NCBI GenBank assembly: GCA_032615215.1
Contig: CP128433.1
Location: 3,865,501-3,929,500, forward strand
Length of the DNA stretch: 64,000 nucleotides
Direction of reading: 5' to 3'
Source of the DNA: Microbulbifer sp. MKSA007
GTDB lineage: Bacteria; Pseudomonadota; Gammaproteobacteria; Pseudomonadales; Cellvibrionaceae
Of this stretch, positions 44,913-54,381 are shown one piece after another; within the stretch, counting starts at the first letter, position 1, and each line of letters opens with the position of its first letter. A model generated the notes under the pieces. The model was not told the DNA's origin. It made no database searches and worked only from the letters and a program-made list of their open reading frames with translations. Made by a program: the position numbers and the translations under genes.

Positions 44913-45695
44913 TCAGAGAAGAAAACTTCCACCCACGCAGAGCAACAGCAGGGCAAACAAACGCTTGAGCAATCGCGGAGATAACTTGTGGGCCAGTCGC
45001 GCTCCAAAACGGGCGAAAAACATGCTGGTGATGGCGATACCGACCATGGCTGGCAGGTAGATAAAACCAAAACTCCACTGGGGCAGTTCAGGTTGCTGCC
45101 AACCAATAACCATAAAGCTCAGAGCGCCGACGGCAGCAATCGGCATACCACAGGCTGAGGAAGTTGCCACTGCTTGCTGCATCGGCACGCTGCGCCAGGT
45201 CAGAAAGGGAACCGTCAGTGTGCCACCGCCGATGCCAAAGATGGCAGAGGCCCAGCCTGTTACCCCGCCGGCCGCTGTCAGCCCCAACTTGCCGGGAACA
45301 GCGCGGCTGGCCTTGGGCTTGAGTTCCAGTCCCATTTGAATGGCAATGGTGATAGCAAATACACCAATAACCTTTTGTAGCATCGGCCCCTGGATAGCTG
45401 CCGCTGTGAAGGAGCCAAGACTTGCACCGAGAAGAATACCCAGGCTCATCCAGGCAAAAGTCGGCCATAGCACCGCGCCTTTGCGCTGATGCTCCAGAAC
45501 CGAGTTAATCGAAGTAAAGACAATAGTCGCTAGCGAAGTGCCCACCGCCAAGTGGGTCAGCACATGCGGATCGATACCCTGGGCAGTAAAACTGAATACC
45601 AGCACGGGTACGATAATGATGCCACCACCAACGCCAAACAAGCCGGCCAGCACCCCAGCCACAGCTCCTAGCAGCAGGTAGAGTAGAAATTCCAT
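44913..45695 (-). CDS. TauE/SafE-family membrane permease
   Basis: 260 residues with about eight hydrophobic segments and the two glycine-rich family repeats AGVLAGLFGVGGGIIIVPVL and GWASAIFGIGGGTLTVPFL. The family exports sulfite or organosulfonates or moves related anions. It follows the flavin reductase, mesD and mesX on the same strand with an 82-base gap, so a link to sulfur or methionine metabolism is possible but unproven. Confidence 0.9.
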   Translation of the reverse strand: MEFLLYLLLGAVAGVLAGLFGVGGGIIIVPVLVFSFTAQGIDPHVLTHLAVGTSLATIVFTSINSVLEHQRKGAVLWPTFAWMSLGILLGASLGSFTAAAIQGPMLQKVIGVFAITIAIQMGLELKPKASRAVPGKLGLTAAGGVTGWASAIFGIGGGTLTVPFLTWRSVPMQQAVATSSACGMPIAAVGALSFMVIGWQQPELPQWSFGFIYLPAMVGIAITSMFFARFGARLAHKLSPRLLKRLFALLLLCVGGSFLL

Positions 45696-45777
45696 AAATC
45701 CCTCGAACTAATTCATGCGGGTTTCTTCTAGAAGCAGGCGATGGGGCTGCAAGTCCGCAACCCGTTGCTCACATGTA

Positions 45778-46290
45778 TTACCCGGCTGGGGACACCGCAG
45801 TAAGGTTGCGATATTGGCCTTTGAAATACAGAAGTGGCTGCCTTGCAGCAGCTTTTTGTAGGTTTAACGCCTTTACCTCACCAATCACGATCAGGTGATC
45901 TCCGGCGGCGTGTTCAGCATGAATTTCACAATCAAGCCAGTGTAAGCTGCCGGCGATAATGGGATTCCCCAGCGGCGATTCCTGCCATTCGACTTCGCTC
46001 CATTTGTCCGCGCCTTGACGAGCAAACTGGTTGGAAATCGTAACCTGATCATCCGACAGGATATTGACCGAAAATCGACCTGCCTGACGAATTTTGGGAT
46101 AGCTATACGAACTCGACATAACGCTGAACGACACTAATGGCGGGCTCGTCGATACGCTATAAAACGACTGGCAGGTAAAGCCTATCGGCTCACCCTCACG
46201 GCGCGATGCGATCACGGTAATACCGGAAGCGTAATGCCCCAGTGCCTCGCGAAAGCGCAACGGTTCTATGGCTGTACTGGAAAGTGACAT
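45778..46290 (-). CDS. Flavin reductase-like FMN-binding split-barrel protein
   Basis: 170 residues from ATG 46290, preceded by AGGTG. The FMN-binding split-barrel is visible: ALGHYASGITVIASRREGEPIGFTCQSFYSVSTSPPLVSFSV and HWLDCEIHAEHAAGDHLIVIGEV. It probably reduces FMN/FAD with NAD(P)H. It is 25 bases downstream of mesD and may supply reduced flavin to MesX, which resembles an oxygen-dependent partner. Confidence 0.9.
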   Translation of the reverse strand: MSLSSTAIEPLRFREALGHYASGITVIASRREGEPIGFTCQSFYSVSTSPPLVSFSVMSSSYSYPKIRQAGRFSVNILSDDQVTISNQFARQGADKWSEVEWQESPLGNPIIAGSLHWLDCEIHAEHAAGDHLIVIGEVKALNLQKAAARQPLLYFKGQYRNLTAVSPAG

Positions 46291-46315
46291 GGGAGCACCT
46301 AAATATTGTAGACAG

Positions 46316-47344
46316 CTAAACCGAGAGCTCTCTTCGAACAATTTCTGCACCTGCACTTAACGCATTGAGCTTACGGTTCGCAACTTGACGGGATAGAGGC
46401 GCCATACCACAGTTCGTACAGGGATAGAGATCCTTAGCATCCACATACTTGAGTGTTTTTCGCAAGGTATCGGCGACTTCCTCCGGTGTTTCAATCGTGT
46501 TGCTTGCCACATCAATAGCGCCCACCATCACTTTTTTACCACGAATAAGCTCAAGGAGATCCATTGGAACATGGGAGTTGTGGCATTCGAGCGAAATTAG
46601 ATCAATATTGGATTTTTGCAGTTTTGGAAACGCTTCTTCATATTGTCTCCATTCTGACCCCAGAGTTTTCTTCCAGTCTGTATTGGCTTTGATACCGTAG
46701 CCATAGCAAATATGTACGGCAGTTTGGCATTTCAGCCCCTCGATGGCTTTTTCTAAAGTGGCAATCCCCCAGTCATTCACCTCATCAAAAAAAACATTAA
46801 ATGCAGGCTCATCAAATTGAATAATATCAACACCCGCAGCCTCTAACTCACGCGCTTCCTGATTGAGAATTTTGGCAAATTCCCAGGCGAGCTTTTCGCG
46901 GCTTTTGTAGTGGCTATCGTAGAGAGTATCAATCATTGTCATGGGGCCAGGTAATGCCCACTTAATAGCTTGACTGGTTTGCTTGCGCAAAAACCTGGCA
47001 TCTTGAACAAATACTGGTTGTTGCCTAGATACTTCGCCAACAACTGACGGCACGCTCGCTTCATAGCGATTGCGGATTTTAACGGTTTCCCGCTTCTCGA
47101 AGTCAACGCCGTTGAGGTGCTCAATAAATGTAGTCACAAAATGTTGGCGGGTCTGTTCCCCGTCACTAACGATATCGATACCGGCTTGTTGTTGCTCTTG
47201 TAATGTCAGGCGCAAGGCATCCTGTTTACCTTCTTGTAATTGATCCCCCTGTAATTTCCAGGGAGACCAAAGTTTTTCGGACTCTGCGAGCCAGGATGGT
47301 TTAGGCAAGCTTCCAGCGCTTGAAGTTGGCAATAGGCGATTCAT
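46316..47344 (-). CDS. mesD: MesD-type folate-independent methionine synthase (MetE C-terminal-like)
   Basis: 342 residues, equivalent to the catalytic C-terminal barrel of MetE only. Predicted zinc ligands are H211 and C213 (AVHICYGYG), E253 (ISLECHNSHVP) and C312 (TNCGMAPLS). IQFDEPAF is the homocysteine-site motif. There is no N-terminal MetE half and no cobalamin domain. The neighbouring DUF1852 gene is the known partner (MesX) of the MesD group, characterised in Acinetobacter, which makes methionine without methyltetrahydrofolate in an oxygen-dependent way. The methyl donor is not certain. Confidence 0.88.
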   Translation of the reverse strand: MNRLLPTSSAGSLPKPSWLAESEKLWSPWKLQGDQLQEGKQDALRLTLQEQQQAGIDIVSDGEQTRQHFVTTFIEHLNGVDFEKRETVKIRNRYEASVPSVVGEVSRQQPVFVQDARFLRKQTSQAIKWALPGPMTMIDTLYDSHYKSREKLAWEFAKILNQEARELEAAGVDIIQFDEPAFNVFFDEVNDWGIATLEKAIEGLKCQTAVHICYGYGIKANTDWKKTLGSEWRQYEEAFPKLQKSNIDLISLECHNSHVPMDLLELIRGKKVMVGAIDVASNTIETPEEVADTLRKTLKYVDAKDLYPCTNCGMAPLSRQVANRKLNALSAGAEIVRRELSV

Positions 47345-47372
47345 GAAAAATAATCTTATCTGTATTTGTTAA

Positions 47373-48350
47373 TTAAAGCGCGTAATTAGCGGCCCACTGA
47401 TCAAGGATGCTTCTGTATGGCTTGATAAATTGTTCTTCAGTAAATTTTCCTTGCTTTATAGCCAGCTGGCTACGCTCTTCCCGGTCATAAACAATTTTAG
47501 TGAGTGAATAATCTTGGTGCTTCAAACTGGGCTGATAGCAGGTCCCCGCTACAGAATTTGCATTGTATATTTCAGGCCGATATATCTTTTGGAAGGTCTC
47601 CATCGTGCTGATAGTGCCGATAAGCTCAAGATTCGTATAATCACCAAGCAAATCACCTTGAAAGTAAAAAGCCAAAGGGGCAACACTATCCGGCGGCATA
47701 AAATAGCGAACCTGCAAACCCATTTTCTCAAAATACTCGTCAGTTAAAGAGTATTCGTCCTGCCGATACTCAACACCGAGTACGGGGTGCTGATTTTCAG
47801 TTCGATGATAAGTCTTACTGCTCGATACACTCAGACAAATAACAGGGGGCTTGCTGAAGTTATCCTTGTAGGCACTTGAATTCAGGAACGATTGAAAAAT
47901 TTTCCCGTGAAGATCGCCATAACCTTCAGGAAGGCTAAACTTGTCTTGCTTCTTGTTATGCTCCAACAACAACACGCTGAAATCATAATCCCGCACATAT
48001 GAAGAAAAGTTGTTTCCTACTATGCCCTCAATCCGTTGATTGTTTTTATGATCAACAATATTCGTCTTCAATACTTCAATGGTAGGAAAGGCTTCTCCGT
48101 TGCCTTCAATATCAATATCAACGGAAATAATATCCAGCTCTACAGAGTAACGATCTGCACTAGGGTTGTCCCAATGCGCCAAGGCATTGAAACGACGATC
48201 AATCATTCTCAAGGTGTTGAGCAAGTTATCCCGACGGCTCTCCCCTCTCGCCAAGTTCGCAAAATTGGTGGTGATCCGCGTGCTATCCGCTGGACGATAG
48301 TTTTCATCAAAGCGTAAGTTCTTGATGCTGAATGCAAACTCTTTATTCAT
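47373..48350 (-). CDS. mesX: MesX, DUF1852 putative oxygenase partner of MesD
   Basis: 325 residues with N-terminus MNKEFAFSIKNLRFDENYRPADSTRITTNFANLARG-like start typical of DUF1852. No signal peptide or membrane segment. It is 28 bases upstream of mesD on the same strand. DUF1852 proteins are required for methionine synthesis with MesD. Conserved catalytic residues are not known to me. Transcription starts in the divergent region shared with the MetR-type regulator. Confidence 0.88.
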   Translation of the reverse strand: MNKEFAFSIKNLRFDENYRPADSTRITTNFANLARGESRRDNLLNTLRMIDRRFNALAHWDNPSADRYSVELDIISVDIDIEGNGEAFPTIEVLKTNIVDHKNNQRIEGIVGNNFSSYVRDYDFSVLLLEHNKKQDKFSLPEGYGDLHGKIFQSFLNSSAYKDNFSKPPVICLSVSSSKTYHRTENQHPVLGVEYRQDEYSLTDEYFEKMGLQVRYFMPPDSVAPLAFYFQGDLLGDYTNLELIGTISTMETFQKIYRPEIYNANSVAGTCYQPSLKHQDYSLTKIVYDREERSQLAIKQGKFTEEQFIKPYRSILDQWAANYAL

Positions 48351-48502
48351 TGCGGCCTGGTATCCTGATTCCTAAGGCAAAAACTGAGTTCTTTGCTTGG
48401 TGATTGACATTGCCAGGCAGGATAAGCTTCTTTATAAATGAACAAAAATGGTATATTTTCAACTATCCATTAAATTTATTCATGGATTGCTCGGTTACAG
48501 CT

Positions 48503-49405
48503 ATGCTAGAGCGCACGCACTTAACAATAATCCAGGCCGTAGACCATCACGGTTCGCTAACCGCAGCGGCCAAGCACCTTTGCCTAACCCAGTCGGCGCT
48601 GAGCCATACTGTGCGCAAGTTGGAACAGAACCTCGGGGCCCCTATCTGGTTGCGTGAGGGCCGCAGCTTGCGCTTGACCCAGACCGGTGAGTATCTGCTT
48701 GGATTGGCCAATCGAGTCCTGCCACAACTGGAACACGCTGAGAGCAAGCTAAAGCAAATGGCTCAAGGTGAGCGCGGTACCCTGCGTATCGGTATGGAAT
48801 GCCACCCCTGCTATCAGTGGTTACTGAAAGTCGTGTCGCCATTTCTGGAAGATTGGCCGGACGTGGATGTGGATGTTAAGCAGAAATTTCAGTTCGGAGG
48901 TCTCGGCGCTTTACTGGGTTACGAAATCGACCTGCTAGTTACACCTGACCCTTTCTATAAAGCCGGACTGCGCTTCGATCCTGTATTTGACTACGAGCAG
49001 GTGCTGGTAGTCCCTCGAGATCACCCGATGGCAAAGCGAAAGTACCTGACAGCAGAAGACCTACGGGATCAGGTGTTGTTAACTTACCCCGTGCCGCCGG
49101 ACCGCCTGGATATCTATACCCAGTTTCTCAACCCTGCGGGCGTGGTGCCACTGCGCCACAAGACCAGTGAAACTACCGATATCATGCTTCAAATGGTGGC
49201 CAGCGGCCGCGGGGTCGCGGCCCTGCCACGCTGGCTTGCAGAGGAGTACTCTACCAAGCTGGCACTATCGGTGGTGCGCCTCGGGCGACAAGGTATTGCC
49301 AAACAAATTTTCTTAGGAACTCGTGAAGACGACAGCGAAGTTGAATACCTGAGCGCTTTTATTAAACTGGCCAGAGGTTATGAGCACTCAAAAACTGGGA
49401 CCTAA
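48503..49405 (+). CDS. metR: MetR-type LysR-family transcriptional regulator
   Basis: 300 residues from ATG 48503 (MLERTHLTIIQAV); an in-frame ATG at 48482 is also possible, and neither has a strong ribosome binding site. The N-terminal winged helix has GSLTAAAKHLCLTQSALSHTVRKLE. The effector domain follows with GMECHPCYQWLLKVV, typical of MetR, whose ligand is homocysteine. Divergent from the mesX-mesD operon, which it probably activates. Confidence 0.9.
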   Translation: MLERTHLTIIQAVDHHGSLTAAAKHLCLTQSALSHTVRKLEQNLGAPIWLREGRSLRLTQTGEYLLGLANRVLPQLEHAESKLKQMAQGERGTLRIGMECHPCYQWLLKVVSPFLEDWPDVDVDVKQKFQFGGLGALLGYEIDLLVTPDPFYKAGLRFDPVFDYEQVLVVPRDHPMAKRKYLTAEDLRDQVLLTYPVPPDRLDIYTQFLNPAGVVPLRHKTSETTDIMLQMVASGRGVAALPRWLAEEYSTKLALSVVRLGRQGIAKQIFLGTREDDSEVEYLSAFIKLARGYEHSKTGT

Positions 49406-49516
49406 GACCGATAAGATTTATCGATAGCCCCGCAAGAATTCATTAAGCAGCAAGTTTCTATTTGCCGACAACGAACTAGGTGCAGTAGGTCCGACCCCGC
49501 CCCACTACACCAAACA

Positions 49517-49552
49517 AGAAAGGCCTAAATCACAAGATCCAGGCCCCTTCTT
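49517..49552 (-). terminator. Possible terminator of the solute-binding protein gene
   Basis: AAGAAAGGCCT and AGGCCCCTTCTT can pair imperfectly around a 14-base loop; on the minus strand TTTCTTG follows. About 35 bases after the stop of the 49585 gene. Confidence 0.45.
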
Positions 49553-49584
49553 TCTCGATTAATTGTTCCGCAGTTTCAGGCTAT

Positions 49585-50343
49585 CTACTTACAAATATCC
49601 TGCTTTTGCACCACATCGTATTTCTGCAATAGGGCTTTGTAGCGGCCACTGCTGCACAGCTCTGCCAGCCCGCGATTAAAGTCATCTCGCACTTTTTCAT
49701 CGCGGAAACCGACTCGAAAGTCTGTCATCATCGGGAATATCTGGAATAGGTCAACCTGAGCCATGGTATGACCCATTTTATTGCTGTAGTACTTAAATAG
49801 CTCCATATCCACCACGGCGACCGCATCTGGCATTTTCCAGAATTGGGCAACCAGGTCACGAGCTGTTGGCGCCTGCATAACATTCTGTTTCTGGGTGCCA
49901 TTGGGCCCAAACATTTTTTCAAATTCGGGCCCAAGATCCATGGGAGCTCCCTGCCAAGTGATCACTTTCTTACCCGCAAGATCTGCAATACTGCCAATCT
50001 TCATTTCTGCACTGGCTTTGGCAATGGCATAGTTGGCAAAGCTGATCATATTGTTCGAGTAAAATAGGCCATCATTCTTCTTGAGTACATTCACCGCTGC
50101 CTGAACCATACCCTGCTCAAGTGCTGGAGCCGTCTCCGCAAACCCCATCTGTACGAACTCCAACTTATAGCCAGGGAGAGCTTGCCGAACGATATCTATT
50201 TCCAAACCACTGGTCGCACCGTCAATCACATAGGGCGGAGCATCCCCGGCGATCGCCACTTTTAACGGGGTTTCACCGGACTGGGCCAGCACCTGGGTAC
50301 AGACTCCAAACATCAAGATAAGAAGGGCCAATAGCGAACGCAT
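49585..50343 (-). CDS. Periplasmic SBP_bac_3 solute-binding protein
   Basis: 252 residues from ATG 50343 with GGAGAAG five bases upstream. Signal peptide MRSLLALLILMFGVCTQVLAQ; then the family-3 binding fold (PLKVAIAGDAPPYVIDGATSGLEIDIVRQAL). No permease or ATPase is adjacent, so it may be an orphan binding protein or sensor. Ligand unknown, probably an amino acid-like molecule. Confidence 0.85.
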   Translation of the reverse strand: MRSLLALLILMFGVCTQVLAQSGETPLKVAIAGDAPPYVIDGATSGLEIDIVRQALPGYKLEFVQMGFAETAPALEQGMVQAAVNVLKKNDGLFYSNNMISFANYAIAKASAEMKIGSIADLAGKKVITWQGAPMDLGPEFEKMFGPNGTQKQNVMQAPTARDLVAQFWKMPDAVAVVDMELFKYYSNKMGHTMAQVDLFQIFPMMTDFRVGFRDEKVRDDFNRGLAELCSSGRYKALLQKYDVVQKQDICK

Positions 50344-50527
50344 AAGCTTCTCCACAGTGACAGGAAAATCACCCAGACGCTCTAAGTGTTGGCAGACATC
50401 CCCCATTTATCAAGCTTCGCTTCCGCATAACTCTATCCATCCGAAACCTTGAATTCGGCAGTAAACTCCCCATTCTAAAACCAGGCAAATAGTAATTTGC
50501 TGCAACTGGGGCATACCGGGTAAAACA

Positions 50528-50950
50528 GTGATACATGAGATTGCCGATATTCTGATTGAGAATGAAACAAAGCTGCATCAATTCGAGATACGCAAAGACC
50601 CTGAAGTCATTAGCAAGCTACTAAGCCCTGATTTTATAGAGGTAGGGAAATCCGGGCGGACCTTTGATTTCAAAGCAATAGTGCGGTCAATGCAACAGGA
50701 GGAAAATACGGGCTGGGAAATTCACAGCCAAAGCTATGAATGCATTCCTCTCTCTGACACAGTCATTATGCTGTTGTATAAATCTGCACGGCGAGGCCAG
50801 CAAGGGGAGTACAAGGGGTTTTGTAAACGATCATCTATTTGGGTTAGAAGTAAAGGGCAGTGGCAAATGAAATTTCACCAGGGGACTCCCTGCCAAGAAT
50901 TTAAGCTGGAAGATAATATCTCACGCAAACAACCGGCGTTTAAGCTGTGA
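50528..50950 (+). CDS. DUF4440 (NTF2-like) protein
   Basis: 140 residues, GTG start at 50528. The cone-shaped SnoaL/NTF2-like fold of DUF4440 is suggested by LLSPDFIEVGKSGRTFDFKAIV and RSSIWVRSKGQWQMKFHQGTP. Cytoplasmic and small; function unknown. Its stop overlaps the GTG of mtfA as GTGA, so the two are coupled. Confidence 0.82.
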   Translation: MIHEIADILIENETKLHQFEIRKDPEVISKLLSPDFIEVGKSGRTFDFKAIVRSMQQEENTGWEIHSQSYECIPLSDTVIMLLYKSARRGQQGEYKGFCKRSSIWVRSKGQWQMKFHQGTPCQEFKLEDNISRKQPAFKL

Positions 50951-51795
50951 GCGCTTTTATCGCAATTATCCTGCTGGCCCTGGCGATATGGCTGGTTCCC
51001 CACTTCTACCGGCAGTGGCGCATTTTTTACCTGCGCTCAAAACCTTTAACGCGGGAACAGCTACAACTCATTAGGGAAAATCTTCCTCTCTATCACTACC
51101 TTAACTCCAATCAACAGCAAGAGTTATGCAGTAATATCGCCCTGTTTCTCCACGGCAAAGAGTTTGTCGGTTGCGAGGGGCTTCAAGTCAATGAACGCAT
51201 GAAGGTGGCCATCGCTGCCCATGCCTGCTTACTTCTATTGGGCCGCAAGAATGAATGCTACCCCAACCTTTACAGCCTGTTGCTCTACCCGGACACCTAT
51301 GTCGCCCACGAAACACGTCGGGAAGGCTATATAGAAACAGCCAGACACAGTGCCCGTGAAGGGGAGGCTCATTATCGTGGACCCGTAGTCCTCTCCTGGG
51401 GTGACCTGGAGAAAGATTTACAATCGCCTGAACGGGGCCACAATGTCGCCCTGCACGAGTTCGCCCACAAAGTCGATGAAGAGGATGGTTACTTTGATGG
51501 CCGCCCTCTATTTGAAAGCAGTGATGAAGGGGCCACCTGGGCTGAGGTTATGAGCCGGGAATTCCACCGTTTGAGACAAAGAGCCGAATTCGGTGAGTTT
51601 CCTGGTGATACACCCTCTGTGCTCGATTTATACGGCGCCCAGTCTCCCGCTGAGTTCTTTGCTGTAGCAACAGAAAGTTTCTATACGATCCCAACGGCTA
51701 TGCACGCCTTACACCCGGAACTCTATAAGGAGTTAAGTCATTTCTATCGAATTGATCCCGCCGAATTAATACGCGGAAAAAGTACTGTGGCCTGA
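50947..51795 (+). CDS. mtfA: MtfA-like zinc-dependent M90 peptidase
   Basis: 282 residues, GTG start. One N-terminal membrane helix (AFIAIILLALAIWLVPHFY), then the M90 domain with zinc motif HEFAHKVDEEDG and the downstream ligand region SPAEFFAVATESFY. E. coli MtfA binds the repressor Mlc and has aminopeptidase activity. The membrane anchor is longer than in E. coli MtfA but usual in this family. Confidence 0.9.
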   Translation: MSAFIAIILLALAIWLVPHFYRQWRIFYLRSKPLTREQLQLIRENLPLYHYLNSNQQQELCSNIALFLHGKEFVGCEGLQVNERMKVAIAAHACLLLLGRKNECYPNLYSLLLYPDTYVAHETRREGYIETARHSAREGEAHYRGPVVLSWGDLEKDLQSPERGHNVALHEFAHKVDEEDGYFDGRPLFESSDEGATWAEVMSREFHRLRQRAEFGEFPGDTPSVLDLYGAQSPAEFFAVATESFYTIPTAMHALHPELYKELSHFYRIDPAELIRGKSTVA

Positions 51796-51864
51796 CAAAT
51801 ACGCTACCAGTCTGGTTTCTGTCTTCCTGCTATGCTTATTTCGTGCACCAGCGGAGTTGGAATA

Positions 51865-52626
51865 GTGGCCAATACGCATTGTTTAAGATTCGCTCTTGTG
51901 GGACTGGTTGTTCTTTTGGCCATGACTCAACCGGCCACAGCAGATATCGCCACAAACCAACAGGATGCAAAGGCTCTGATAGAGCGCCTTGAAAAACTGT
52001 ATCTCAAGGGCCCTACTCCTGTCTTTGTTCTACAGCTGGAAAAAAATACTCTACCGGACGCTAAGTTACAGGCTTTTGCAATGGAGCAACGCCTTATTAA
52101 CTTATCGGACTTGAGAAGTAATGCGCTATCTCTGCATCGTTTTGGTGGCTTACCGGGACATAGTACGAGAGCATTTTTTACTCGAATTACAACAGCAGAA
52201 ATTCAAGCTAATACCCTGTTACCTAATCTAATTCAAGCATTGGGTATCTCACCCGAGCAGATCGCACAATACCAACCACTCGCAGGTGCCCAAGCCTACC
52301 CAGCCTACACTACCTGGCTAGCCAACTACGCTACACCCGCCGAAATTGCCGCTGCCCTGTTAATCAACTTTCAGAGTTTTGGCAAAAATGCTGAGCGCGT
52401 TGCAAAAGCTCTCAAACAAAATAAGCGCTTTACCAATGAACAGCTCAGTTTCTTAATGACTTTTAGCCAACTTCCAGAAGGATTCAGGGAACAGGCTATC
52501 GATATAATTGCAAGAGGACTAGCTTCAGGTGTTCGAGAAAATGATATTGCCATTCGCGTGCGGTTAATCCAAACCTATGAGCGGGAGTTTTGGCGGGCAT
52601 TTGAGGCAAAAATAAATACCAACTAG
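51865..52626 (+). CDS. Exported TenA/heme-oxygenase-fold-like protein
   Basis: 253 residues from GTG 51865, chosen for GGAG eight bases upstream; ATG 51832 is alternative. A signal-peptide-like N-terminus (FALVGLVVLLAMTQPATA) is followed by an all-helical protein. Segments such as PAEIAAALLINFQSFGKNAERVAKAL resemble TenA/thiaminase-II proteins, which are normally cytoplasmic. The typical TenA active-site cysteine is not obvious. Function unassigned; exported location is inferred from the N-terminus. Confidence 0.6.
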   Translation: MANTHCLRFALVGLVVLLAMTQPATADIATNQQDAKALIERLEKLYLKGPTPVFVLQLEKNTLPDAKLQAFAMEQRLINLSDLRSNALSLHRFGGLPGHSTRAFFTRITTAEIQANTLLPNLIQALGISPEQIAQYQPLAGAQAYPAYTTWLANYATPAEIAAALLINFQSFGKNAERVAKALKQNKRFTNEQLSFLMTFSQLPEGFREQAIDIIARGLASGVRENDIAIRVRLIQTYEREFWRAFEAKINTN

Positions 52627-52840
52627 ATTTCTTTATCTCATCTTACTTCTAAAGCTAACATACATCCCTCTGCACAACAAAGAATGTGAGAATAAATCGT
52701 TTACCATTTGTAAGGCTCCGAGTATTAGTTCTCCGACACCTAAAGAGCGGTGTATTATTATCAGTAAAGCTCTTATATTGATCTATCAGTTGTTGCTTGC
52801 GAAATCTCAATAAAACCAGGTCAAATTTCACTGGAGAAGA

Positions 52841-53314
52841 ATGATAATTAATACTGAAAACCACTTTGAGGTGGGAAATAGGGCAATGTCATCTGTACTG
52901 TTGCTTTACTACCACATGATTGATGAAGGTGGGTTCGCCAACGGACAAACTGCTTATATCAACTATGATGATTTTAATGGGTACGAATATATTAAAGTCA
53001 AATTAATCGAGGAAAACGGGGAGAGTCTTGGTATTAATGAACACCTATTACAACAGGGCGCCACCATCTGGATTTTATGTATTCTTCATAATCATTTCAC
53101 TGAAGATGATGCCTACCGCCCTTCACGAGATAATAGATTGGTAAAGCTACTTGAGGAGTACGGCACTCGGCATATACCAGAAATATATGACTATCTTAAC
53201 TGTATACTGCCACCTACAACTCCGTTTGAGTTCCAAATTTATTCAGATGTCCTAACCACGATTTATGAAAAGTATGTCAAGGGATTCTTTATAGACCATA
53301 TTTCTCATGCTTAA
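52841..53314 (+). CDS. Hypothetical protein
   Basis: 157 residues, AT-rich, ATG start with GGAG close upstream. No signal peptide or membrane helix. Rich in aromatic and acidic residues (YINYDDFNGYEYIKVKLIEENGESLG). I do not recognise the family. It is monocistronic, with 214 and 247 bases of empty flanks. Confidence 0.6.
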   Translation: MIINTENHFEVGNRAMSSVLLLYYHMIDEGGFANGQTAYINYDDFNGYEYIKVKLIEENGESLGINEHLLQQGATIWILCILHNHFTEDDAYRPSRDNRLVKLLEEYGTRHIPEIYDYLNCILPPTTPFEFQIYSDVLTTIYEKYVKGFFIDHISHA

Positions 53315-53561
53315 ATCACACTGGCAAGGCAGCCTTCCTTGTAATTTATCTAGACAGATCAATTAATCAAAAAAAATGGAATATCAGCATAGACTAAAGT
53401 AGAACGATTGTTCCAAGATTGAAATACAATAATGCCAAGGTGTTACAAACCTCACATTGCAATTGGACACTGATGCTACTTTAGCACGTATAAAATATGG
53501 AACTGATTTAAAAAATGCTACTCTATAGTCCGCACCAGATCACATCAGCAAGGATTAGTTT

Positions 53562-53891
53562 GTGAAGCGTATAATTTCTTTAGCATCAGCCTCGATCATT
53601 TGTGCCTCATGCGCCACGGTAAAAACCGTTAACCCAAAAGATAACCAAGTAGATATCGCTCATCGAGGCCAAAAGAGCTACTGTGAAAGCATTCCAAGAG
53701 TATATAGCGGTACCTCCTACTCCTTTTGTCTAATGAATAGCGAGCCCAGCCAGACTGTAAACACTGGATCAACACTCAACCATATTCCGCTGGAAGCTAT
53801 AGATGCGGTCTTTTCTGTGGCAGCAGATACGATTGTTTTACCTTATACGGTAATGACCCAAGCAAAGCATGGCAATATCAAAGTAAACTGA
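53562..53891 (+). CDS. YceK/YidQ-family lipoprotein
   Basis: 109 residues, GTG start with AAGGA seven bases upstream. Lipobox ICASC gives a lipidated cysteine at 17. The family core is visible in CESIPRVYSGTSYSFCLM and AIDAVFSVAADTIVLPYTVM. Small periplasmic-facing lipoprotein of unknown role. Confidence 0.8.
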   Translation: MKRIISLASASIICASCATVKTVNPKDNQVDIAHRGQKSYCESIPRVYSGTSYSFCLMNSEPSQTVNTGSTLNHIPLEAIDAVFSVAADTIVLPYTVMTQAKHGNIKVN

Positions 53892-54381
53892 GAATACTCA
53901 ATGCAACCTTAAGATTTCGGGGTTACTAACTATTACTATTCTAAGAGTAACTCTGGCTAAAAAACAGGAATATCTCTTTTACTTACCGAAAAACCTTTAC
54001 ACTGATAATAGGCCGAGATCATATATTCTAACTCATCATTAAATGTCTGATCCGGCCACTAGCAAGCTAAAAGCTGAAGCAAAAAGATAATAATATCGGC
54101 TATCTTATGGCAGAGATAAGTTTGAATAGTTAAAGATTAACCTACTTGCACCATCGTTCTTCCATTACCATGCCAGACGACTAAAAATCAATTGGTTGCC
54201 TAAAAAATATATGTACAATATTGAAGGAAGCCAGCTCCCGCTTATCCTTAAATGAAAATGGATAACGATAGAGATAGATTACAAATCCCCTTGATCACCT
54301 TTCGGCCGACCAAATTTCAAGGTAGTAAAACCTCATTGAGGATCCAACACTATAAAGTTCACTAACTTTGGAGATAACAAA
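53892..54381. other. AT-rich stretch without recognised genes
   Basis: 490 bases with no supportable reading frame or repeat. GGAG at 54370-54373 belongs to the following gene. Confidence 0.6.

Noticed and set aside
48351..48502. MetR operator (TGAA-N5-TTCA) between mesX and metR
   Set aside because: TGAA and TTCA occur but not at the consensus spacing; an imperfect AATGG/CCATT inverted repeat is too weak to annotate.
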